NCBI GenBank assembly: GCA_964059195.1
Contig: CAXKWD010000002.1
Span: forward strand, 150,119,042-150,183,041
DNA length: 64,000 nucleotides
Source of the DNA: Ectobius pallidus
Lineage: Eukaryota; Arthropoda; Insecta; Blattodea; Ectobiidae
Direction: 5' to 3'
Shown: positions 56,280 through 64,000 of the stretch, in pieces
Layout: the number at the start of each line of letters is the position of its first letter
How positions within the stretch are numbered: the stretch's first letter is position 1
The notes under the pieces: generated by a model
Database searches by the model: none
What the model was told of the DNA's origin: nothing
What the model saw: only the letters and a program-made list of their open reading frames with translations
Program-made: the position numbers and the translations under genes

Positions 56280-58253
56280 ATCCTTTCCACTATACACTAT
56301 TAAAACCTAATATAAAACCATGCCACTGATTTATAATAGTGGTTAAAACAATAAGTTGTAAAACCAAACACTACGATTCGGCCTGGCCCCCAGGCCTTTC
56401 TCAAGTGCACTGACTGCATAAATCATAAACATACCGTCATTTCCATGTAGCATGGTCGTTCCCATGCTGTTGTTGATGTTGATCATTGCTGCCTTCACCG
56501 TTTTCTGCCTCCCGCTTTCTGAACGTGTTATCCTTGTAATGCTCATTACTTGGGATATCAAAATTATTATCATAAATTACTCTTGGACAGGGAAATCTTG
56601 GAACTTCATACGTCCTATTTAAGTTCTTAATCACACCAATCCACTGTTCCCTTAAGTCTCCTTCATAATTCTTTAAGCAATTATCCCTCATGCAAATGAT
56701 ATTCATGGCTTCACTAATTTTTCTCCTTACGCGGTTGCCTTCTATCTTCACCACTTCTAACTTGCCCATCTTAGGTCCTTTAATCATATGTTGGCTCAAC
56801 CCTGTACAACATTTTTTGCTTTTTATATCCCTTTCATGCTCACATGCACTTACACTGAATGTTCTGCCTTTCCCCTACATATATCCCTTCACAGTCACTG
56901 CAAGAAATAACGTAAATTCCCGGTTTTTCCATCTTTACCCTGTCTTTGGTCCTACCAAATATTTATGTTGCGTAAATAAGTTCCCAATGGTCTTTATAAG
57001 CCTGCATGCCGGCAAGATGCAATACGCAAGACTAAGTGCTCAAGACCAAGTGTTAAAGTTCAAGTGTACATGACGCTCAAAATCACAAACAACTTCACTA
57101 GCGCGGAGTAGCTCGCCGTGCTAGATAAGAGGAGCTAAACCCTTCTTAGGAGGCCTTTGCCCTACATGGGACACGATAGGCTTATTTTATATTATTAATT
57201 TATATTATGCCGGTGTCAGGTCGTATTTTCTTAGTACCTTGCAAATGCCTTCAGTTAAACCAGGAATATAATTAACAGACACATACCTTCTATTTAAGTT
57301 CTGTGTTTTTTCTCCACCTCTATCACTACCCTCTCCTTTACCCATTTCTACGCTCCTCCATATCCTCTGGATCTTGTTTTCTTTGTATCCATTTATAATG
57401 GCAAGTTTTATAATTTCATTCTTTTCTTCCTTCAAATCCCTACTGTTATTGCACAACCTGTGAGCACGAGTAACAAAGTTGTGCCATAAGTTGTTGTTAA
57501 TAGTGTGATGACAGGAAGATCGTTTGTGTATATAAAACTCACCTTGGTTGGGTTTCCTGTATACTCCCACCTTAATTCCAGTTCCCTCCATTTTTATGCA
57601 CAAATCCAGAAAATTCAGGCATTTGTTTACCAATTTTTCATATGTAAATTTTAATCTGGGGTGACAATCATTGAAATCCACAGCCATTTCCTCTGCCTTC
57701 TCCCCCTTGTGATTACAAGAATGTTGTCTACATACCTCATGTATCATTAGAGTATTTGTCAATAATTGGATTCTCAATGTAATGCATAAAAATGTTGGCT
57801 ACAAACCCTAAAATTGGGTTACCCATACTGAGGCCTTCCTTCTGTTGGTATAACACTCCATTAATTTTAAAAAAGATTATGGTTAGTACAGACCTCGTAC
57901 CACCTACCATAGTATTAGTTGGCTAAAATTCTGTCGATACCTTTGTTGTTAGCCATTGAATTAGGTATTCACCCACTAGTTCTCTCGGTATGCTAGGGTA
58001 TAGGTTGTACACATCCAAACTGAATATGGAGAGCTCGCCTTCCACCTTTATTTTATCCAAAACAGTTTTTGCCTCGTAGGAATTATCTATCGATCACTTA
58101 GTATTTTTCTATATGTCCGTTAAACGTTCTACTAATAATTTAGCCAACTTATACATGGGGTGGTTGTACATGGGAACTAGGGGTCTCATTGGAACCCACT
58201 CTTTATGGGTTTTTGGCATTCCAAAACATACTAGTCCAGTCAAAACAAGGTTT
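56280..58253 (-). pseudogene. Penelope-like element, copy 1
   Basis: Reading downward from 58250: CFGMPKTHKEWVPMRPLVP, then SIFSLDVYNLYPSIPRELV (RT motif A), YQQKEGLSMGNPILGFVANI (motif B), a damaged motif C and LKFTYEKLVNKCLNFLDLC. The RT C-terminal part ends near 57205 with ICKVLRKYDLTPA. A foreign or diverged segment of about 130-250 bp follows, then a GIY-YIG endonuclease remnant at 56437-56930 (SQHMIK, KISEAMNIICMRDNCLKNYE). Stops and frameshifts occur throughout. The far end matches copy 2 to about 56300. It is cut at 58253 by the inverted-repeat unit. Confidence 0.8.
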
Positions 58254-60679
58254 AACCTCCTAAAAAATCCGAAAGTTTTGAAACTTTGCACACTTATTTA
58301 AAGGTACCTAGGGATGAATATACCAAAAGTCCTCATGAATATGAGGCGAGTTCTAGCGGCAATTAGCGAAAACAGGGTACTTTTTTAGTTTTTTGTTAAT
58401 ACCTCGAGAACCGTTGGTCGGAGGTAATTGAATTGAAGATTATTAAATTTGCAACAACAAAAAATTATATACATTTTTCATGTATTCCTAATGGTTACCG
58501 AGTTATAGGGCGCTAAAGGATAGCGTTTTTTGAAAAACCACACTAGCGCAGTACAATATGGCAATTTCTAATAATATGTGAGAATAGTTTACCAATTTTT
58601 TTGGATACCAAGGATGATTGAGGAAATAAACTTCACACTTTGTATAAAAAGGAAGACATGATGTATATTAAACAATGAAATACATGAACAAAAAAAATGC
58701 TGAGGATATTCCAAGGAAAATTGTGTACAGAAAAATCAATCAACTCTTGATCGCAATCTGCTCATCTTGGTCAGCTTCTGAACTTGCTGCCTGAAACACA
58801 GTAATAAGAGGTAACTATGCATGATATGATGATGTGAGAGAACCATTATACAGATAAGAACATGTATGTAAAAGAAAGTAGGTAAGCGAGCAGACGTATG
58901 AACATGACGACTGATTTATGTATACTATTGCAAGGTAAATGAATAACAAAAAAATACAAATGTGCAATCTCACCTGATTTCTGGTTAAGCGTCCAGCCAG
59001 CACAGTGTTTTGATCTTCATGTACCAATGTTCAGTGTATGTTCTTTGCAATGAATGGTCTGTTTCTTCAAGGTTTATGACATCGGGATCATCAGGGTCAT
59101 CAAAGTCTTCTTCGAGGGTGGAAGTAACACCATTCAAGCATTCGCCATGGCAAATGTGACAAATGCTTGTACACATTATTCCCGACTTTCAACAGCCACA
59201 TCTGTTCCCACATCCACCTGTACATTTGCAACAAATGAGGTTGAGGACAGCTTCAGGTGCTGCTGGATTCTCTGTTGTCACAGGGATCAGCCAATCGCTT
59301 TCCAACTTCCAACCCCACTGAACAGGAGGAAGTTCATTCCCAAGCCAAAATTGAATTTGGTGGTACTCTCAAAATGCATGTTGTCTTGCTGCTCCTTTTA
59401 TGGGCGGCAGAGCAGAAAGGTCAGGTTTAGCATTGGATACAGATTTGGCGATAGCATTGTAGCGGTGCATGCTAAGAGAGGTTTGCTTCCTGGGCGCATT
59501 GTACAATGCCAGGAATATTTTGTTTCCAGCAGCAGCTACAGCCTCACGGGATGAACGTGGGCTGTTAAATATATCAGCAATACCTTGCAGTACAGCTTGC
59601 TTCTTGAACAATTTGAAACAGGAAAGTTTCCCATTTCGATATGCAGCCGAAGTCATATTGCATCCGCTGAACGCATGCACAAGAAGTATGCTGTCCTTCA
59701 TTCCCAAAGTTTTCAATTGCTGTGCCATGGCGTGGTTTCACAAATAATATGTTTTGTTCAGTCAGAGTTAAGACCACGAGGAGAATAATAAGATCTACAT
59801 CTTCACCGACTATTGCTACTTTGTCACAAGTGAAGGATTTCACGAGTGCTATTCGGACAATCAATGTGTCAGCAACACTGGGTGCTTGTTCTGTTTCAAC
59901 TCCATGACTGGTAAGGGCAGTTATGAGGAATGAAATTAGTCTAGATTTATTCTTTTCGTTAGAAAGAAAATCATCCTGTTTGACTGTTACTATTCTCTCC
60001 AAAGTTTATGTCAACTGATCTTTGTTTTGTACCTTCGGCTCTGTTCAGCTCTCTTTGTACTAGATGGGGCGGCTGAATAAACATCAAACACCACCGTGCA
60101 GCTGTTGCCACCATAATGCTTGAGAACATAGGCTACATAACTATGGTTGAAATGGTTGAGATTGTTGGCTAATCTTTGGGCCACACCACCTTGTGTAATA
60201 GTAAGCCTTCATCCAAAACAATGTCAAAGTAGTCTAGGTTTATTTCTTCTTTTAATGGAGTAAAGACATCGTACAAGGTAGATTTCTTGGTCTTCCGCAT
60301 TCCTGCCTCCTCAAATAAAGACAATGGTGAAATAGTACGGTAGGTACCTACTTTAATTTGCACCATCGTGCACTCCTCAACGGTTTTAGAAAAAATGCTA
60401 TCTTTTAGCGCCCTATAACTCGGTAAACATTAGGAATACAAGAAAACTGTACATAATCATTTTTGTTGCAAATTTAATAAGCTTTAATTATGTATATAGT
60501 CAACTTTTACCTCAGACCAACGGTTCTCGAGATATTAACGAAAAACAAAAAAGTGCCCTGTTTTCGCTAATTGCCGCTAGAGCTTGCCTCATATTCTTGA
60601 GGACTTTTGGTATATTCATCCCTAGGTACCTTTAAATAAGTGTGCAAAGTTTCAAAACTTTCGGATTTTTTAGGAGGTT
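58254..60679 (-). mobile_element. Inverted-repeat unit with a PIN/XPG-like nuclease gene (candidate undescribed transposon)
   Basis: Two arms of about 290 bp (58254-58540 and 60390-60679) are inverted and mostly identical. The outer ends read AACCTCCTAAAAAATCCGAA, and shared inner words include GAGTTATAGGGCGCTAAA. The gene at 58985-60366 fits exactly between the arms. The left end begins in TTAA (58252-58255), the right in TTGG, so a TTAA target is possible but not proven. No other duplication was seen. The unit interrupts a Penelope-like element. Confidence 0.65.
58985..60366 (-). pseudogene. PIN/XPG-like nuclease with Cys-rich C-terminus, decayed
   Basis: ATG at 60366, 24 bp inside the right arm, opens a frame with LFEEAGMRKTKKSTLYD and FDIVLDEGLLLHKVVWPKD. 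After a stop the same protein goes on with GGNSCTVVFDVYSAAPSSTK, then, frame-shifted, FLSNEKNKSRLISFL, ADTLIVRIAL and VAIVGEDVDLIILL. Another shift near 59735 leads to LLVHAFSGCNMTSAAYRNGK. TGA at 59369 and 59207 interrupt the last part, which has WLGNELPPVQWGWKLES and two Cys clusters (CCKCTGGCGNRCGC, CTSICHICHGEC). The spaced acidic residues and the GC(D/N)..S element resemble PIN/FEN1/XPG nucleases, and the tail resembles CXC-type zinc motifs. Similar uncharacterised proteins are widespread in invertebrates. Academ-type transposons are reported to encode an XPG nuclease; a link is inference. Confidence 0.65.
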
Positions 60680-61587
60680 GGGTCATTTTTTGAGGTTTTT
60701 TGACCGACTATATGGGTAGTTCAGTTTGAGTATTCGTAATCAATTTCTTCGTATATTCACTCTTCACAGAAGGAAGATACGAGGGTTGGTCAAGAAGTAA
60801 AGTCTCCAACACTCTAGCCCAAGCTCACAACGTTGGATGACAAAGTTGGCACCACTGCCATGTCCCATTATCTCCCCTCTTTCAAACAAGCCATTGTTGC
60901 ATCCGCTAACCTTTTAGTGTCCGAGATAGAGCTGTTTGAAATGGATCTCCTGATTTCTGTCCCCACCAAGTCAATAGTGAGGTCTCCAACACTCTAGCCC
61001 AAGCTCACAATGTTGGACGAGAGAGTTGGCCCCACTGCCATGTCCCGTTATCTCCCCTCTTTCAAACGAGCCATTGCTGCAGTCGCTGAACCTTTTAGTG
61101 TCCGAGGTAGAGCTGTTTGAAATGGATCTCCCGATTTCCGTCCCTGCCAAGTGCGGCCTCCACGAACCCACCTCGCACAAACCTTATGGAACATCAATTT
61201 GTCACTCAAAATGGTCTGTATGGAAACTTTAGAAATGTCACAAAGCAATAAACAAAGTTCACGAGTAGTGACACCTCGATCTTATCACAACAATTCATAG
61301 ACTTTTGCCACAATCTCATCTGTGACAGCTGTTGTTGGTCTCGCACTTTGCTCATCATCATGAATATTTGTCCAGCCCTGTTTAAACTCACAAACCCATT
61401 TACACACATATTTTATGTCCATATATCCCTCTCCATAAACTTCGCAGAGCTGTCTGTGAATTTCAATCGGCGGAACTTTTTTTGCAGTAAGAAACTGTAT
61501 GACTTCGCGGAGGCCGCACTTGGCGGGGACGGAAATCGGGAGATCCATTTCAAACAGCTCTATCTCGGACACTAAAAGGTTTAGCGG
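60680..61587. mobile_element. Fold-back mariner composite
   Basis: TA then CGAGGGTTGGTCAAGAAGTA at 60779 is a mariner-type end. Two tandem plus-strand copies of its 5' region follow (about 60802-60967 and 60979-61160), each reading ELFEMDL near its end. The inverted minus-strand copy at 61285-61587 carries the transposase N-terminus. The right end is lost at the join with Penelope copy 2. Confidence 0.65.
61285..61575 (-). pseudogene. Mariner transposase N-terminal fragment
   Basis: The frame reads MDLPISVPAKCGLREVIQFL, then IEIHRQLCEVYGEGYMD, VCKWVCEFKQG and DEQSARPTTAVTDEIV. This is the helix-turn-helix region of a mariner transposase. It ends before the catalytic domain, so it could bind DNA but not cut it. 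The family differs from those at 26842 and 36003. The same start (ELFEMDLPISVPAKCGL) is encoded again on the plus strand near 61106-61160. Confidence 0.7.
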
Positions 61588-62978
61588 GCCTACCGAGAGA
61601 ACTAGCGGGTGAATACCAAATCCAATGGCTAACAACAAAAGGTATCGACAGAATTGTAGCCAACGAATACTATAGGTGGTACGAGGTCTGTACTAACCAT
61701 AATGTTTTTCAATTTAATGGAGTGGTATACCAACAGAAGGAAGGCCTCTCAGTATGGGTAACACGATTTCAGGGTTTGTAGCCAACATTTTTATGCATTA
61801 CATTGAGAATTCAATTATCGACAAATACTCTAATGATATGGTTACCTGCATGACGTATGTAGACAACATTTTTGCAATCACAAGGGGGGAAAAGGCAGAG
61901 GAAATGGCTGTGGATTTCAATGATTGTCACCCCAGATTAAAATTTACATATGAAAAGTCGGTAAACAAGTGCTTGAATTTTCTGGATTTGTGCATAAAAA
62001 TGGAGGGAACTGGAATTAAGGTGGGAGTATACAGGAAGCCCAACCAAGGTGAGATTTATATACACAAAAGATCTTCTCATCATCACACTATTAAAAACAA
62101 CATATGGTGCAACTTTGTTATTCGTGCTCACAGGTTGTGCAATAACAATAGGGATTTGAAGGAAGAAAAGAACAAAATTATAAAACTTGTCATTATAAAT
62201 GGATACAAAGAAAACAAGATTCAGAGGATATGGAGCATAGAAATGGGTAAAGGAGAGGGTAGTGATAGAGGTGGAGAAAAAACACAGAACTTGGTAGGAC
62301 CAAAGACAGGGTAAAGATGGAAAAACCGGGAATTTACGTTATTTCTTGCAGTGACAGTGAAGGGATATATAAAGGGGAAACAGGCAGAACATTTAGTGTA
62401 AGACTACTACGTGAGCATGAAAGGGATATAAAAAACAAACAAAAATGTTGTACAGGGTTGAGCCAACATATGATTAAAGAAGGACATAAGATGGGCAAGT
62501 TAGAAGTGGTGAAGATAGAAGGCAACCGCGTATGGAGAAAAATTAGTGAAGCCATGAATATCATTTGCATGAGGGATAATTGCTTAAATAATTATGAGGG
62601 AGACTTAGGGAAACAGTGGATTAGTGTGATTAAGAACTTAAATAGGACATATGAAGTTCCAAGATTCCCTGTCCAAAAGTAATTTATGATAGTAATTTTG
62701 ATATCCCAAGTGAATGGATTAATGAGCATTACAAGGATAACACGTTCAGAAAGACGGAGGCAGAAAACGATGAAGGCAGCAACGATAAACATCAACAACA
62801 GCGTGGGAACAACCACGCTACATAGAAACGACGGATTTGTTTATGATTTATGCAGTCAGTGCACTTGAGAATGGCCTGGGGGCAGGCTGAAACGTAGTGT
62901 TTGATTTTACAACTTATTGTTTTATCCACTATTATAGATCAGTGACATTGTTTTATATTAGGTTTTAATATAGAACAC
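61588..62978 (+). pseudogene. Penelope-like element, copy 2 (RT part)
   Basis: It matches copy 1 in opposite orientation. The first part is frame-broken (VYQQKEGLS). 61754-62314 is open with MGNTISGFVANIFMHYIENS (motif B) and TYVDNIFAITRGEKAEEM, where the usual YVDD of motif C reads YVDN. It runs through LKFTYEKSVNKCLNFLDLCI to TQNLVGPKTG. Relative to copy 1 it lacks the segment between TQNL and VGPKTG. The N-terminal RT part is missing. The 3' flank to about 62978 is shared with copy 1. Confidence 0.8.
62317..62682 (+). CDS. GIY-YIG endonuclease domain of Penelope-like copy 2
   Basis: ATG opens 121 codons directly after the stop of the RT frame. It carries PGIYVISCSDSEGIYKGETG, where the second motif is Y-K-G rather than Y-I-G. 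The Arg/His helix RLLREHERDI, a Cys pair around CCTGLSQHMIKEGHKMGK, and KISEAMNIICMRDN with the metal-binding Glu follow. In Penelope elements this domain nicks the target for reverse transcription. Here it is separated from RT by TAA, so it is a leftover frame even though the domain is unbroken. Copy 1 carries a more damaged version. Confidence 0.75.
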   Translation: MEKPGIYVISCSDSEGIYKGETGRTFSVRLLREHERDIKNKQKCCTGLSQHMIKEGHKMGKLEVVKIEGNRVWRKISEAMNIICMRDNCLNNYEGDLGKQWISVIKNLNRTYEVPRFPVQK

Positions 62979-62992
62979 TAGGGATCTTTTTT

Positions 62993-63302
62993 GGGGTACG
63001 CCGTAGAGTAGTGGTTGAGGCGCTGCGCTACAAACCGGAAGGTCGCGGGTTCGATTCCCGATGAGGTCGATGAGATTTTTCAATTGGCCTAATCCTTCTG
63101 GTGGCACTATGGCCCTGGGGTCGACTCAGCCTCTAACAGAAATGAGTACCAGGAGCAATCCTGGGGGTAAAGGCGGCCGGTGCGTAAGGCTGACAACCTT
63201 ACCACCTTCATGTGCCGAATGTCCAAAATCTTGGAGCCTCAACCTCCTGGAACCCTCTGGGCCTCCATGGCCTGTATAGGGATCACTTTACCTTTTTACC
63301 TT
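62993..63302 (+). mobile_element. tRNA-derived SINE, copy 2
   Basis: The head has an A-box-like GTAGAGTAGTGGTTGAGG and a perfect B box GGTTCGATTCC near 63050. The body is shared with copy 1, and it ends in ACTTTACCTTTTTACCTT. A 13-bp target duplication TAGGGATCTTTTT flanks it (62979-62991 and 63303-63315). This copy is better preserved than copy 1. Confidence 0.92.
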
Positions 63303-63315
63303 TAGGGATCTTTTT

Positions 63316-64000
63316 CCTCTCATTATAGCTATGTGGTTTTGCCTCTGAATATTGTTGCATCTTCTGCTAACGACCTTGGTGAGTGTTACGTTTTTCTCAA
63401 GGTTCAGAACTGAGTTCCAAATCCATATTAGTCCTATCTCATCCAATAGTTTCATAATATCATGATCTCTGTTCCTATTACTATTGTCCTTTAGCAGAAA
63501 TTGAAAACATATTTTAACTTTGTCATTGTTATATTTCTCATAGATGTATCTAAAAAAATTTGAGATCTTACCTAAGATAGTACCCATGCTGCTGTCATAA
63601 CCTAGTTCATATCTCACCGCCTCATTTGATGTGAATCTGGTGATGCACAATACCTGCTTACAGAATCTGACCCTTACCATGTCTAGATATTTCCAGGATT
63701 GCCCCCCCACACCTCAATTCCATAGAAGACTTTGGACTCTACTAAAGCTTTGAAAATCCTATTTAGCATTTTAACTCTTAATTCAGGTATTTTGTTTAAG
63801 CAATTATTTATCGCTCCCAAGGCAACTCTGCCCACAGTTTCATGCTGCCTTTGTCTGTGAATCCCACTATCCTTTATTATTATGGGTTAACCCAAGATAT
63901 TTAGTAGTATTCACATTATTTATTACTTTGTCATCTAACCTCCATATTTCCTTTTTGCTGTTCTTGCATACAAGAATATTAGTTTTCAGAATATTAATTT
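63316..64000 (-). pseudogene. Non-LTR retrotransposon C-terminal region (runs off window)
   Basis: From the window end downward, VINNVNTTKYLG and RVALGAINNCLNKIPELRVK lead to FYGIEVWGGQSWKYLDMVRV, RFCKQVLCITRFTSNEAVRY and GKISNFFRYIY. This is the region just after the RT catalytic domain in several non-LTR clades. The frame changes near 63710 and a stop occurs near 63880. The end near 63316 is cut by the SINE; across it the sequence joins the 3' flank of Penelope copy 2. Confidence 0.65.

Noticed and set aside
59054..59554. Plus-strand 166-codon frame
   Set aside because: It is antisense to the nuclease gene, whose own strand shows recognisable motifs.

Overview
This is a gene-poor, AT-rich stretch of an animal nuclear genome, most likely an insect. 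I infer an insect from the mixture present: CR1-like and Penelope-like retroelements, mariner, hAT and Helitron DNA transposons, tRNA-derived SINEs, a THAP exon and one spliced-looking folate-receptor exon. No bacterial operon, rRNA gene, CRISPR array or exogenous virus genome is visible. Nearly every open frame belongs to a mobile element, and most are broken.

Layout. 1-4440: CR1-like retrotransposon 1 (minus) with an SGNH-esterase ORF1 and an endonuclease/reverse transcriptase ORF2. 4444-6890: a decayed BEL/Pao pol joined in one frame to a Penelope-like fragment (minus). 6905-7935: 3' part of a non-LTR element with RNase H (plus). 7936-16480: mostly noncoding, holding a THAP exon, a folate-receptor exon and small MITEs. 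16640-19271: a hAT transposase remnant with a second hAT derivative inside it. 19880-22151: a retroelement tail, a SINE and a hAT derivative whose near-identical inverted twin lies at 24517-25688. 25697-30930: retrotransposon 4 (plus), split by an intact mariner with perfect inverted repeats. 30986-31919: a hAT derivative. 31928-37010: a minus-strand non-LTR element carrying two Helitrons and a fold-back mariner. 37011-39210: noncoding, with six copies of a 15-bp partly palindromic motif.

39211-50311 is a deep nest. A hAT with 8-bp target duplications holds retrotransposon 3. Beside it, hAT-type ends surround retrotransposon 2, which is split by another hAT. 50438-54880 holds hAT elements inserted in an L1-like ORF1 region, one of them carrying an apparent host-like exon. 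55499-64000 holds a tRNA-like sequence, retroelement tails and two Penelope-like copies in opposite orientation. Between those copies lies a 2.4-kb unit with roughly 290-bp inverted repeats around a decayed gene for a PIN/XPG-like nuclease with a Cys-rich tail. That unit is the best candidate for a poorly described mobile element.

The order of insertions can be read from target duplications: TA for mariner, 8 bp for hAT, A/T for Helitron and 13 bp for a SINE. Only the mariner transposase, the esterase ORF1 of element 1 and a Penelope GIY-YIG frame remain open over long stretches. The folate-receptor exon, and perhaps the THAP exon, are the only hints of host genes.
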